Source: Pseudomonas anuradhapurensis (GTDB lineage: Bacteria > Pseudomonadota > Gammaproteobacteria > Pseudomonadales > Pseudomonadaceae). From it: a DNA stretch of 64,000 nucleotides. The DNA lies in the NCBI RefSeq assembly GCF_014269225.2, contig NZ_CP077097.1, forward strand, positions 4,103,001-4,167,000, in the 5' to 3' direction. Each line of letters opens with the position of its first letter. Position 1 is the stretch's first letter. Made by a program: the position numbers and the translations under genes. The notes under the pieces are model-generated. The model was not told the origin of the DNA, did no database searches, and saw only the letters and a list, made by a program, of their open reading frames with translations. Below are positions 1-8,397 of the stretch, piece after piece.

Positions 1-356
1 ACAATGGCCGCATCGTCAATATCTCCACCGGCCTGGCGCGCTTCGCCCTGCCAGGGTATGCCGCCTATGCCGCGATGAAGGGCGCGATGGAAGTGCTGAC
101 CCGCTACCAGGCCAAGGAACTCGGCACGCGCGGCATTCGGGTGAACATTCTGGCGCCGGGGGCGATCGAGACCGATTTCGGCGGCGGTGTGGTAAGGGAT
201 AACCGCCAGGTGAATGAATACATCGCCGGCAACACGGCATTGGGGCGGGTGGGACTGCCGGATGATATCGGCGCGGCGATTGCGCTGTTGCTCGAAGACG
301 GCAATGGCTGGATCACCGGGCAGCGGCTGGAGGTGTCGGGCGGGATGTTTCTCTGA
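1..356 (+). CDS. SDR-family oxidoreductase, 3' end only
   Basis: This is the C-terminal part of a short-chain dehydrogenase/reductase; the 5' end lies outside the window. The visible protein begins NGRIVNISTG, the usual strand before the catalytic Ser region. It continues with the catalytic YxxxK motif (YAAMK) and the PGAIETDF segment that normally follows the cofactor loop. The end, WITGQRLEVSGGMFL, is the classic SDR C-terminus. These proteins are soluble NAD(P)H-dependent enzymes acting on alcohols, ketones or acyl-ACP. The substrate cannot be told from this fragment, and the nucleotide-binding GxxxGxG motif is not in view. A degraded REP element follows, and the next gene converges on it. 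Confidence 0.9.
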   Translation, partial: NGRIVNISTGLARFALPGYAAYAAMKGAMEVLTRYQAKELGTRGIRVNILAPGAIETDFGGGVVRDNRQVNEYIAGNTALGRVGLPDDIGAAIALLLEDGNGWITGQRLEVSGGMFL

Positions 357-367
357 ACCGCGAATTT

Positions 368-410
368 CCGGGCCGCGTTGCGGCCCATCTCGACACCAGG
401 CCGCTCACAG
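368..410. repeat. Degraded REP element between convergent genes
   Basis: A GC hairpin (GGGCCGCGTTGCGGCCC) is followed by a diverged form of the CATCGCGACACAAGGCCGCTCCTACAG tail seen in the other REP elements of this window. It lies between the stop codons of two convergent genes and may serve as a transcription barrier. Confidence 0.6.
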
Positions 411-442
411 CAATACAAACCGCTGCGCAACGGCCTTGGCAG

Positions 443-1306
443 CTACTTCAAGTCCTCATGCACCTGCACACTCGCCGTCATCCCCGCACTCAGGGCCACC
501 CCCTCCGGCACCTGGTCCAGACGAATGCGTACCGGGATGCGCTGCGCCAGGCGCACCCAGTTGAAGGTCGGTTCCACCTCCGGCAGCAACTGGCTGTCCG
601 GGTTGCTGTTGCGATCGGTGATGCCGCGGCTGATACTCTCCACGTGCCCTTGCATCGGCTCGCCTGCGCCCATCAGCCAGACTTTCACCGTGTCCCCCAC
701 GCGGATGCGCGGCAGCTTGGTTTCCTCGAAATAGGCCTGGATATAGAAGGTCGCATCATCCACCAGCGCCATCACCGATTCCCCGGCGTTGACATAGTTG
801 CCTTCGGCCAACCGCAGGTTGGTGATATGCCCGCTGCGAGGTGCTCGTACCTCACTACGTGCCAGGTTGATCCTGGCAATCTGCAACTGCGCCTCGGCCT
901 CGTGCAATTGGCCACGCGCTATGGCCGCATTGATCTGGGCGTTTTCACGCAGCTCGGCACTGATCGCTTCTGGCCCAAGGGCGGTACGCCGCGCCGCTTC
1001 ACGCTCGCGCAGGCGCAGCTGCTGGGCGCGGGTTTCGGTCACGGCGCTGGCTTGGTCGAACGCCGCCTGGAAGCGCTCGCGGTCGATGCTCATCAACAGG
1101 TCGCCCGCCTTGACCTGTTGGTTGTCACGAACCTTCAGCTCTCGCACCCAGCCCGATACGTCGGGGGCAATCACCACCACGTCGGCGCGCACGCGGGCAT
1201 CGCGCGTCCAGGGGGTGAGCATGTAGTACTGCCACAGCTGGTAGCCGGCGAACACGGCCAGGGCCACCACACACAAGGTCACCAGAATACGTACGGCCGC
1301 ACGCAT
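443..1306 (-). CDS. HlyD/AaeA-type membrane fusion protein of an efflux pump
   Basis: This is the periplasmic adaptor (287 aa) of an aromatic-acid/drug efflux system like AaeAB or EmrA. An N-terminal membrane anchor (about residues 7-25) is followed by the biotinyl-lipoyl-like half-motif (VVIAPDVSGWVRELKVRDNQ), an alpha-helical hairpin rich in Glu, Arg and Ala, and the second lipoyl half (VRAPRSGHITNL). A beta-barrel domain ends the protein. The start has a strong AAGGAG seven bases upstream. It is the third gene of an operon whose first gene encodes the FUSC/AaeB-type pump and whose second is an AaeX-like DUF1656 protein. The substrate is not evident from sequence. Confidence 0.92.
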   Translation of the reverse strand: MRAAVRILVTLCVVALAVFAGYQLWQYYMLTPWTRDARVRADVVVIAPDVSGWVRELKVRDNQQVKAGDLLMSIDRERFQAAFDQASAVTETRAQQLRLREREAARRTALGPEAISAELRENAQINAAIARGQLHEAEAQLQIARINLARSEVRAPRSGHITNLRLAEGNYVNAGESVMALVDDATFYIQAYFEETKLPRIRVGDTVKVWLMGAGEPMQGHVESISRGITDRNSNPDSQLLPEVEPTFNWVRLAQRIPVRIRLDQVPEGVALSAGMTASVQVHEDLK

Positions 1307-1318
1307 CGAAACACTCCT

Positions 1319-1525
1319 TTATAAGGGCCCCAGCAGTCGCACCACCAGGAACAACACACAAACGAACAGTGCCGCGTCGAACAGCGCTTCATGCCAGATC
1401 CAGCGCCCCAACGGCGTGGCCTGCACCACCAGGCGCAACACGCCGGTAAGCACCAGCGCCAGCAACACATAGACCAGGAACGGGCTGAACAGCACACCGC
1501 CCATTTCCCATTCACGCAACCCCAT
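1319..1525 (-). CDS. DUF1656 (AaeX-like) small membrane protein
   Basis: This 68-residue inner-membrane protein has two predicted helices (LVYVLLALVLTGVLRLVV and ALFVCVLFLVVRLLG) separated by the WIWHEALFDAAL segment typical of DUF1656. AaeX of E. coli belongs to this family and is encoded with the AaeAB efflux pump. Here the gene overlaps the end of the pump gene by 14 bases and is followed 12 bases later by the membrane fusion protein, which implies translational coupling. Its exact role is unknown; association with the pump is inferred from the conserved order. Confidence 0.9.
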   Translation of the reverse strand: MGLREWEMGGVLFSPFLVYVLLALVLTGVLRLVVQATPLGRWIWHEALFDAALFVCVLFLVVRLLGPL

Positions 1526-3500
1526 GGGCTTCCTCCTGCCAGCGGCACCACTTGGCCCAGCTTTTCTGTAATTGCAACACCGCCCCTTCGGCCAAGCGCA
1601 GCGGGTCGCTCGACGGCTGCCGGCGCAAGGCCGCTATGAACGCTTCGCTGCTGGCATCCAGGTACTGGCCACGCCCAGGCGCCGGCCCCTTGGCCAGCAC
1701 CGTCTCCAGCTGCTGGAGGTATTCGCGCTCGGCCTGGCCCAGCGGTGCCTGGGCCACTGCCAGGCACATGCGCAGGTGTACCAGTTCATCACCGATATCC
1801 AGCCCGTGCAGGCCGTCATCCCAGCGCTTGCGCTCATTGTCGGGCAGTTCACTGGCATGCCGCGCCAGCTGCATCAGGCGGTCGGCCATACGCCCGCCGA
1901 ACCAGGTGTCGGCCCCGCGCAGGTCACGCCGGGTCAGGCGCACCAGGTCGCTCTGGGTCGCCGCGCGCAGGCGCCGGCCCAGCCAGGCCGGGTGACGGAA
2001 CACCAGCAAGCGGAAGGCCATCACCGCTGCCGACACCCCCACCAGCATGGCCAAGGCACTGTTGAGCAGGGTGGCCACGCCAAACTGCATGGCGTTGAGC
2101 GGCGACACCAGCACGATGAAGTGCAGGCAATACGAGGTGGCCGTGGCCCCGGTGCGTGGGTGCGCCATGCCCAGTGCCCCCAGAAACAGCGGCACGCCCA
2201 TGCCCAGGCAGAGCATGGCGAAGCTGCTCCATTGCGGCAGCAGTATCTGCCCGACCAGAAACGCGGTGGGTACCGCCAGGAAGATCCCCCGCAAGAAGCT
2301 CAGACCGATCTGGGCGCCGTTCTCACGGCTGGCGAACAGGCTGCACACCACACAGGTCAGCACCAGCCCACCCGGTGCCGACGGCCACGCCGTGGCCAAC
2401 CAGAAGCCGCTCATCACCAGAAAGGCCAACGCACTGCGTGAGCCGAACAACAGGGCAAGCGACCAGTCACGATGCACCGCCAGGCCTTGCGACACATCCT
2501 TCGGCGCCCTGCCCGCCTCCACGTCCTCCAGCGCCTGGCCGGCGGCCATGGCGTAATCCAGCAGCAAGGCCATGCGCGCCAGGCAGAAATGTTCCGCCGA
2601 ACTGATCTGCTCCGCGTGCGCGGCATCCCAGATGCGCTGGCGCAGCAACAGCAGGCTGGGCGGGTCGGGCTTGCCCAGCAACGCGCGCACCTGCTCCAGC
2701 CAAGGCGCCAGGTGTTCGGTCTCGTGTTGGTCAAGTTGTCGCCATTGGCGGCGCACCGAGCGGGAAATCCGCAGCAGTACCATCAGCTTCTGGCTCAGGC
2801 CACGAATGGCGCGGGCACGTTGGCGCCCGCGGTTGCCTTCGAACCAGGCGTGTTCGCGCTGGCTATCGATGGCCACGATACGCCCCAGGCTCTCCAGCAG
2901 GCCTTTGCGCGCCTCGTCTTCGCCACCCAGCATGGCACTGGCCGCCTGCAGGCCGTTCTGCCAGGCCTGGCGGGCCTGCCCGCCCAGTTGCTGTTCGACG
3001 CGCATGGGCCACAGCAGCGCACTGCTGGCGGTGGCACAGAAGATCCCCAGGCAGATCTCGGTGCAGCGTGCGACGGCCTGGTCGAACACCTGCAGCGGAT
3101 GGTCGATGGCCGGCAAGGCGATGATCGCGGCGGTGTAGCCGGCCAGCACGAAGGCATAGGCCCAGGCGCTGCGCAATTGGGTGGAAGCGGCAGTGCACAG
3201 GGCCAGCCACAGGGCCAGGGTAAGCAGGAACAGGCCGGGGGCCTGGGCGAACAGGCCGATGAACAGCACCGACATGAGCGTGCCGACCAGCGTCCCGGCC
3301 AGCCGCGCCAGGCCCTTCTGCACCACCATGCCGGACAGCGGCTGGGCAACGATGAAAGCCGTCATCAACGCCCAGGCCGGTTGCTCCAGGCCCCAGCGCA
3401 TCGCCAGCCACAGGGCCAGGCCGCCACCGAGCAGGGTCTTGATGGCGAACTTGACGGCGAGACTGCTGGGGGCGAACAGGGCCTGGAGGGTGATAGGCAC
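1512..3500 (-). CDS. FUSC/AaeB-type efflux transporter
   Basis: This 662-residue inner-membrane protein has the duplicated architecture of AaeB and related fusaric-acid-resistance transporters: a block of N-terminal helices (about residues 15-170), a cytosolic helical region, a second helix block (about 350-510) and a cytosolic C-terminal domain. With the HlyD-type protein it should form an efflux pump for aromatic carboxylic acids or similar toxic compounds. The start chosen is a GTG preceded by AAGG. It is the first gene of the three-gene operon. A 14-base palindrome at 3571-3584 upstream could be an operator. No regulator gene is adjacent in the window. Confidence 0.9.
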   Translation of the reverse strand: MPITLQALFAPSSLAVKFAIKTLLGGGLALWLAMRWGLEQPAWALMTAFIVAQPLSGMVVQKGLARLAGTLVGTLMSVLFIGLFAQAPGLFLLTLALWLALCTAASTQLRSAWAYAFVLAGYTAAIIALPAIDHPLQVFDQAVARCTEICLGIFCATASSALLWPMRVEQQLGGQARQAWQNGLQAASAMLGGEDEARKGLLESLGRIVAIDSQREHAWFEGNRGRQRARAIRGLSQKLMVLLRISRSVRRQWRQLDQHETEHLAPWLEQVRALLGKPDPPSLLLLRQRIWDAAHAEQISSAEHFCLARMALLLDYAMAAGQALEDVEAGRAPKDVSQGLAVHRDWSLALLFGSRSALAFLVMSGFWLATAWPSAPGGLVLTCVVCSLFASRENGAQIGLSFLRGIFLAVPTAFLVGQILLPQWSSFAMLCLGMGVPLFLGALGMAHPRTGATATSYCLHFIVLVSPLNAMQFGVATLLNSALAMLVGVSAAVMAFRLLVFRHPAWLGRRLRAATQSDLVRLTRRDLRGADTWFGGRMADRLMQLARHASELPDNERKRWDDGLHGLDIGDELVHLRMCLAVAQAPLGQAEREYLQQLETVLAKGPAPGRGQYLDASSEAFIAALRRQPSSDPLRLAEGAVLQLQKSWAKWCRWQEEAHGVA

Positions 3501-3570
3501 GAGGCGGACCTTGCGGGGATGACTTGTTCAAAGATAGACAATGGCAGGAAGAATAAAGCGAAACCTATTA

Positions 3571-3584
3571 ATTAGCTAGCTAAT
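3571..3584. promoter_or_regulatory. 14-bp perfect palindrome upstream of the efflux operon
   Basis: ATTAGCTAGCTAAT is a perfect palindrome, 71-84 bases upstream of the pump gene start. The surrounding AT-rich stretch stands out from the GC-rich background. Palindromes of this length and base composition are common operators for MarR or TetR regulators; the regulator is unknown. Confidence 0.4.
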
Positions 3585-3678
3585 CATCTTGATAGCGGCG
3601 AGCATTCCTGCTCCGGCGTTTTCGCGGGCAGCCCCGCTGCCACTCGAACCGCGCCCAGCGCGACACAAAATCGCCGGC

Positions 3679-3705
3679 AAAAAAAATGGGCGACCGAAGT
3701 CGCCC
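3679..3705 (-). terminator. Intrinsic terminator of the ccoM-type gene
   Basis: On the minus strand a 7-bp GGGCGAC/GTCGCCC stem with a TTCG tetraloop is followed after one base by eight T residues. This is a strong rho-independent terminator 33 bases after the ccoM-type stop codon. It closes that gene as a separate transcription unit. Confidence 0.85.
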
Positions 3706-3737
3706 CAAATGCCTTGCGTGCTCGTGTACCCGAAAGG

Positions 3738-3854
3738 TCAGCGCGGCTTGCGCTTGTGCGAGTCCTTCCAGATGAAAATGCCCAGACCGGCAAAGAATGC
3801 AAACATCAACCCGACCGTTACCACCCCGGCGATAACCACATTGTCGAAGAACAT
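3738..3854 (-). CDS. ccoM: CcoM-like small membrane subunit of cbb3 cytochrome oxidase
   Basis: This 38-codon gene encodes MFFDNVVIAGVVTVGL..., a single transmembrane helix followed by IFIWKDSHKRKPR. The pattern FDNVV-AGVVTVGLM-AFF-G-G-FIWKDS-K matches my recollection of CcoM, a roughly 37-residue subunit found with the cbb3-type cytochrome c oxidase of P. stutzeri. It would span the inner membrane with a basic cytosolic tail. GGGGAGG sits six bases before the ATG. Two Anr/FNR-like boxes lie upstream (3922-3935 and 3973-3986) and a strong terminator lies downstream, so it appears to be a single-gene unit induced at low oxygen. No cco structural genes are in the window. The gene is short enough to be missed by many gene callers. 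Confidence 0.8.
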   Translation of the reverse strand: MFFDNVVIAGVVTVGLMFAFFAGLGIFIWKDSHKRKPR

Positions 3855-3921
3855 GCTGGCCTCCCCATTCGTTTGCCGTTGTCCGATGGGTGCACGTTAA
3901 CCAATGTCAGGGGCGGGAAAA

Positions 3922-3935
3922 TTGATCGGGGTCAA
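3922..3935. promoter_or_regulatory. Anr/FNR-like box 1 upstream of ccoM
   Basis: On the minus strand the sequence is TTGACCCCGATCAA, which fits the FNR/Anr consensus TTGAT-N4-ATCAA with one change. Its centre is about 74 bases upstream of the ccoM start. A class II promoter position (-41.5) would place transcription start near 3887, leaving a leader of about 33 bases. Confidence 0.7.
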
Positions 3936-3972
3936 TGGTGCCCGGGGCCGGGCACGCGAGGCGGGTGCAGGG

Positions 3973-3986
3973 TTGACCTGCGTCAA
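3973..3986. promoter_or_regulatory. Anr/FNR-like box 2 upstream of ccoM
   Basis: TTGACCTGCGTCAA is a symmetrical TTGAC-N4-GTCAA site, one change per half from the Anr/FNR consensus. It lies 51 bases upstream of box 1 and immediately after the stop of the small basic protein gene. A tandem arrangement suggests cooperative or modulated oxygen control of ccoM. Confidence 0.55.
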
Positions 3987-3989
3987 GTT

Positions 3990-4151
3990 TCAGCGCTTCT
4001 TCGGCTTGCCCTTGGGCTTCTTTTTCTTGCCGGTATTCAGCGGCAGCGCCTGTTCGAATGCGTTGCGCATTTCGTTCAGGCGCTTTTCCTTGAGGTCGTG
4101 GGCGCGCTTGGCGCGTTCGGCATCGAAATCGATGAGGTTGTCTTGGCTCAT
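3990..4151 (-). CDS. Small lysine-rich hypothetical protein
   Basis: This gene encodes 53 residues: MSQDNLIDFDAERAKRAHDL, a charged helical stretch, then a highly basic tail with GKKKKPKGKPKKR. It starts at an ATG and ends just upstream of the second Anr-like box. The N-terminal acidic/helical half and Lys/Pro-rich tail suggest nucleic-acid or ribosome association, but I do not recognise a functional family. Similar short proteins are, to my recollection, common in Pseudomonas genomes. Codon choice fits a real gene. Confidence 0.65.
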   Translation of the reverse strand: MSQDNLIDFDAERAKRAHDLKEKRLNEMRNAFEQALPLNTGKKKKPKGKPKKR

Positions 4152-4218
4152 GGGTGGGCTCGACGATCAACTGAGACTTGCATGATGAAGCCAGGCGCTG
4201 GCGCTGACCAGCCCCACC

Positions 4219-4545
4219 TCAGACTTCGATGTCCACCAGCAACCCTTGGCGTGCGTGCTCGCCCAACAGCGGCGCCACCGGGACGGTGTTGTCGGCGTTG
4301 ACCTCATCACCCGGCATCGCGCTGTAGCGCTCGTCGTCGTCCTTGCGCCGGCGTTGCTGGCGGCGTTGCTCGTCGCGCAGCAGCAGCGCCTGCTCCTGCG
4401 GGTCACGCTGGCGCTTGAGGTCGATGGCAGTTTCACTGGATGCCGGCTGCGTCGGTACCACCGGCTTGATGTCGGGGGTCGGCTTGACCGGATCCTGTTG
4501 TGAAGTCACCGGTGCGGCACTGAGCGGAATGAGCGGTGGCAACAT
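4219..4545 (-). CDS. Conserved hypothetical protein, Pro-rich N-terminus, charged centre
   Basis: This gene encodes 108 residues. The first 35 or so are Pro/Thr/Val-rich and probably disordered. A very charged Arg/Gln/Asp-rich segment (about residues 44-73, LKRQRDPQEQALLLRDEQRR) follows, then a short C-terminal part. There is no signal peptide or transmembrane helix. AGGAGAA precedes the ATG. I do not recognise a function. It is probably its own unit or read with the lipoprotein gene 62 bases upstream. Confidence 0.6.
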   Translation of the reverse strand: MLPPLIPLSAAPVTSQQDPVKPTPDIKPVVPTQPASSETAIDLKRQRDPQEQALLLRDEQRRQQRRRKDDDERYSAMPGDEVNADNTVPVAPLLGEHARQGLLVDIEV

Positions 4546-4607
4546 GAAGGTTCTCCTATGCCCTCTGTATCGGCAGGTGCAGATTTACCTGAAGGCATGG
4601 TCAAGCT

Positions 4608-5303
4608 TTATTCGGCTTCGTCGTCAGTATCGTCGTCGGCTGGCGGGCTGGCCTCGCTCCAGGGGCGCTTGTAAACCTGCTGCCAGACCGCGTCCATGTG
4701 CTCGCGCAGCACCTGCGGTGCGGATTTGAGCGAGGCACTGTCCTCGCGCTCACCGCCGATCGGCTCTTCACCCGCCGGGGTAATCAGCGACTGGCCGGTG
4801 ATGGTGTAGCTGGCCTGCCCTTCGCGCATCTCGATGGCAATGTCATGCGGGTCGATGCCGCCGCCACAGAAGGCGTGGCTGGCAACCGTCACCTCGGCGA
4901 CACCGTCCTTGTTCAGGTCACTGACGTCGCTGACGTCGTTGTAGAAATCCACATCCAGGTCCAGCCCCGGGCAAGTGGTTTCCTGCTCGATCTGCCAGCG
5001 CGCCTTGAACGCGTCGTTTTCGGCGCTGCGCCCGTACAACGTGGCCTTGAGCACCACCTTGTCCACTTCCTGTTCACTTTCCGGGTCGCTGGCCTGGCCA
5101 TCGCTGCGGCTCAGTACCAGCAGGCCTTCACCGTCGCGGTCACGAAAATGCACGCTCTTGATCGGCGTCTGCACGCCCAGTACTTCGAGCTGCTCCATCG
5201 GGATGGCGGGCAAGGTGGCGAAATTCTTCTGTTCGCAGGCGGCCAGCAGCAACAGGCTGCCCACGGCGATCGAGGTGCTGATCCAGCGGTGCTTGGCAGA
5301 CAT
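4608..5303 (-). CDS. Conserved lipoprotein with acidic calcium-like loop
   Basis: This 231-residue protein has a lipoprotein signal peptide with lipobox LLAAC (Cys about residue 23), so it should be anchored in the envelope. Residues around DLNKDGVAEVTVASHAFCGG resemble the D-x-N-x-D-G loop of FG-GAP or EF-hand-like proteins, followed by a CGGG turn. The C-terminal tail is rich in Asp and Glu. I recall similar proteins annotated as surface-polysaccharide-associated, but cannot confirm this. rapA is divergently transcribed upstream. Confidence 0.65.
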   Translation of the reverse strand: MSAKHRWISTSIAVGSLLLLAACEQKNFATLPAIPMEQLEVLGVQTPIKSVHFRDRDGEGLLVLSRSDGQASDPESEQEVDKVVLKATLYGRSAENDAFKARWQIEQETTCPGLDLDVDFYNDVSDVSDLNKDGVAEVTVASHAFCGGGIDPHDIAIEMREGQASYTITGQSLITPAGEEPIGGEREDSASLKSAPQVLREHMDAVWQQVYKRPWSEASPPADDDTDDEAE

Positions 5304-5479
5304 GGTGATCCGGGGCCCTCTTCAGCAGCACGGTATGAGCGATGAAACGGCTAGACTGTGGCATGGCGTGAGTCGGCCTGTTGCTGCATTTTGCACACCT
5401 TTCGGTACGCACGGCACTTTGGTCCGACCGGCCGATCCGTTAACATAATCGGCTTTTTCATCGCGGGAGTTCAGGCAGT

Positions 5480-8326
5480 ATGGCGCAGCAGTATCAACCG
5501 GGGCAACGCTGGATCAGCGACAGCGAAGCCGAGCTCGGCCTGGGTACCATCCTGGCGCAGGATGGCCGCCTGTTGACCGTGCTCTACCCGGCCACTGGCG
5601 ACACCCGCCAATATTCCCTGCGCAATGCGCCGCTGACCCGCGTGCGCTTCTCGCCGGGCGACCAGATCACCCACTTCGAAGGCTGGAAGCTGACTGTGCG
5701 CGAGGTCGAGGACATCGACGGGCTGATGGTCTATCACGGCCTGGACGGGCAGAACCAGCCACGCACCCTGCCAGAAACCCAGCTGTCGAACTTCATCCAG
5801 TTCCGCCTGGCCAGCGACCGCCTGTTCGCCGGGCAGATCGACCCGCTGTCGTGGTTCAGCCTGCGCTACAACACCCTGCAGCACACCAGCAAACAGATGC
5901 AATCGGCGTTGTGGGGCCTGGGCGGCTGCCGCGCCCAACCCATCGCCCACCAGTTGCACATTGCCCGCGAAGTGGCGGACCGCAGCGCGCCGCGTGTCCT
6001 GCTGGCCGACGAAGTGGGCCTGGGCAAGACCATCGAAGCCGGCCTGGTGATCCACCGTCAGCTGTTGTCGGGCCGCGCCAGCCGCGTGCTGATCCTGGTA
6101 CCGGAAAACCTCCAGCACCAGTGGCTGGTGGAAATGCGCCGGCGCTTCAACCTGCAGGTGGCGCTGTTCGACGCAGAACGCTTCATCGAAAGCGATGCCA
6201 GCAACCCGTTCGAGGATGCCCAGCTGGCGCTGGTGGCCCTGGAGTGGCTGGTCGACGACGAAAAGGCCCAGGACGCACTGTTCGCCGCCGGCTGGGACCT
6301 GATGGTAGTCGACGAAGCCCACCACCTGGTCTGGCACGAAGACCAGGTCAGTGCCGAATATGGCCTGGTCGAACAACTGGCCCAGGTGATCCCGGGCGTA
6401 CTGCTGCTCACCGCCACCCCCGAACAGCTCGGCCAGGACAGCCACTTCGCCCGCCTGCGCCTGCTCGACCCCAACCGTTTCCATGACCTGGCGGCCTTCC
6501 GCGCCGAGAGCGAACACTATCGCCCGGTGGCCGAAGCCGTGCAGGAGCTGCTCGACGAAGGCCGCCTGTCTCCCAAGGCCCACGCTACCATCCAGGGCTT
6601 CCTCGGTGCCGAAGGCGAAGCCCTGCTGGCCGCCGTCAGCGACGGCGATACCCAGGCCAGCGCACGGCTGATCCGCGAGCTGCTCGACCGCCACGGCACC
6701 GGCCGCGTTCTGTTCCGCAACACCCGCGCGGCCATCCAGGGCTTCCCTGAGCGCCAGCTGCACCCCTACCCGCTGGCCACGCCCGAGCAATACCGCGAGC
6801 TGCCAGCCGGCGAGCATGCCGAGCTGTACCCGGAAGTCGCTTTCCAGGCCCAGGGCGAAGTGGCCGACGAGGAGCGCTGGTGGCGTTTCGACCCGCGCGT
6901 CGACTGGCTGATCGACACCCTGAAGATGCTCAAGCGCACCAAGGTACTGGTGATCTGCGCCCATGCCGAAACCGCGATGGACCTGGAGGACGCCCTGCGC
7001 GTGCGCTCCGGCATCCCGGCCTCGGTATTCCATGAGGGCATGAGCATCCTCGAACGCGACCGTGCCGCCGCCTACTTCGCCGATGAAGAATTCGGCGCGC
7101 AGGTGCTGATCTGCTCCGAGATCGGTAGCGAAGGCCGCAACTTCCAGTTTGCCCACCACCTGGTGATGTTCGACCTGCCGGCGCACCCGGACCTGCTTGA
7201 ACAGCGCATCGGCCGCCTCGACCGGATCGGCCAGAAGCACACCATTCAGTTGCACGTCCCGTACCTGCAGGACAGCCCGCAAGAGCGCCTGTTCCAGTGG
7301 TACCACGAAGGCCTCAACGCTTTCCTCAACACCTGCCCGACCGGCAACGCCCTGCAGCACCAGTTCGGCCCGCGCCTGCTGCCGCTGCTCGAAGGGGGCG
7401 AAAGCAAGGCCTGGGAGGCACTGGTGGCCGACGCCCGCAGCGAGCGCGAACGCCTGGAAGCCGAACTGCATACCGGCCGTGACCGCCTGCTGGAACTGAA
7501 CTCCGGCGGCGGCGGTGAAGGCCAGGCGCTGGCCGAGGCAATTCTCGAACAGGACGACCAGTTCGCCCTGCCGATCTACATGGAAACCCTGTTCGACGCA
7601 TTCGGCATCGACAGCGAAGACCATTCGGAAAACGCCCTGATCCTCAAGCCGAGCGAGAAGATGCTCGACGCCAGCTTCCCGCTGGGTGACGACGAAGGCG
7701 TGACCATCACCTACGACCGCGGCCAGGCCCTGTCGCGCGAGGACATGCAGTTCCTCACCTGGGAACACCCGATGGTGCAAGGCGGCATGGACCTGGTGCT
7801 GTCCGGTTCGATGGGCAACACCGCCGTGGCGCTGATCAAGAACAAGGCGCTCAAGCCCGGCACCGTGCTGCTTGAGTTGCTGTTCGTCAGTGAAGTGGTG
7901 GCGCCGCGCAGCCTGCAACTGGGCCGTTACCTGCCACCGGCGGCGCTGCGCTGCCTGCTCGATGCCAACGGCAACGACCTGGCATCACGGGTGGCCTTCG
8001 AAACCCTCAACGACCAGCTCGAGAGCGTACCGCGCGCCAGCGCCAACAAGTTCGTCCAGGCCCAGCGCGACGTGCTGGCCAAGCGCATCAGCAGTGGCGA
8101 GGCCAAAGTCCTGCCGGCCCACGTCGAGCGCGTGGCCGAAGCCCAGCGCCGCCTGGCGGCGGAAGCCGACGAAGAGCTGGCCCGCCTGGTTGCACTGCAA
8201 GCGGTCAACCCGAGCGTGCGCGACAGCGAGATTGAGGCGCTGCGCAAGCAGCGTGAAGAGGGCCTGGCGATGCTGGAAAAAGCAGCCCTGCGCCTGGAAG
8301 CCATCCGCGTGCTGGTGGCAGGCTAG
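5480..8326 (+). CDS. rapA: RNA polymerase-associated ATPase RapA
   Basis: RapA (HepA) is a Swi2/Snf2-family ATPase that binds RNA polymerase and promotes its recycling after transcription. The product is 948 aa (E. coli RapA is 968). The N-terminus [20 protein letters not shown] is the RapA tandem Tudor-like domain. Walker A GLGKT is at residues 180-184 and the DEAHH box at 278-282. The C-terminal helicase lobe carries the [13 protein letters not shown] motif VI, and a long family-specific C-terminal region follows. It is monocistronic, flanked by a divergent lipoprotein gene and a convergent dehydrogenase with a stem-loop between them. Confidence 0.97.
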   Translation: MAQQYQPGQRWISDSEAELGLGTILAQDGRLLTVLYPATGDTRQYSLRNAPLTRVRFSPGDQITHFEGWKLTVREVEDIDGLMVYHGLDGQNQPRTLPETQLSNFIQFRLASDRLFAGQIDPLSWFSLRYNTLQHTSKQMQSALWGLGGCRAQPIAHQLHIAREVADRSAPRVLLADEVGLGKTIEAGLVIHRQLLSGRASRVLILVPENLQHQWLVEMRRRFNLQVALFDAERFIESDASNPFEDAQLALVALEWLVDDEKAQDALFAAGWDLMVVDEAHHLVWHEDQVSAEYGLVEQLAQVIPGVLLLTATPEQLGQDSHFARLRLLDPNRFHDLAAFRAESEHYRPVAEAVQELLDEGRLSPKAHATIQGFLGAEGEALLAAVSDGDTQASARLIRELLDRHGTGRVLFRNTRAAIQGFPERQLHPYPLATPEQYRELPAGEHAELYPEVAFQAQGEVADEERWWRFDPRVDWLIDTLKMLKRTKVLVICAHAETAMDLEDALRVRSGIPASVFHEGMSILERDRAAAYFADEEFGAQVLICSEIGSEGRNFQFAHHLVMFDLPAHPDLLEQRIGRLDRIGQKHTIQLHVPYLQDSPQERLFQWYHEGLNAFLNTCPTGNALQHQFGPRLLPLLEGGESKAWEALVADARSERERLEAELHTGRDRLLELNSGGGGEGQALAEAILEQDDQFALPIYMETLFDAFGIDSEDHSENALILKPSEKMLDASFPLGDDEGVTITYDRGQALSREDMQFLTWEHPMVQGGMDLVLSGSMGNTAVALIKNKALKPGTVLLELLFVSEVVAPRSLQLGRYLPPAALRCLLDANGNDLASRVAFETLNDQLESVPRASANKFVQAQRDVLAKRISSGEAKVLPAHVERVAEAQRRLAAEADEELARLVALQAVNPSVRDSEIEALRKQREEGLAMLEKAALRLEAIRVLVAG

Positions 8327-8345
8327 CCGGCCAGGCCACCCGGCG

Positions 8346-8392
8346 CCGCTGTGGTGTTGCAGTTGCCGCAGCGGCTGCAACACCAACAGCGG
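8346..8392. terminator. Stem-loop between convergent rapA and dehydrogenase gene
   Basis: CCGCTGTGGTGTTGCAG pairs with CTGCAACACCAACAGCGG with a single bulge and a 12-base loop. It lies between the stop codons of two convergent genes. There is no T tract, so it may act as a transcript-end stabiliser or factor-dependent terminator. Confidence 0.55.
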
Positions 8393-8397
8393 TGTGA

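Noticed and set aside
3588..3660. A possible REP element upstream of the efflux operon
   Set aside because: It contains TTCGCGGGCAG and GCGACACAAAA pieces but not in the REP arrangement, so I did not list it as a repeat.
5471..7918. An 815-codon minus-strand frame inside rapA
   Set aside because: It is antisense to a well-supported gene and its protein is low-complexity (Gln/Ala/Val/His-rich), the pattern expected from the complement of GC-rich coding DNA.
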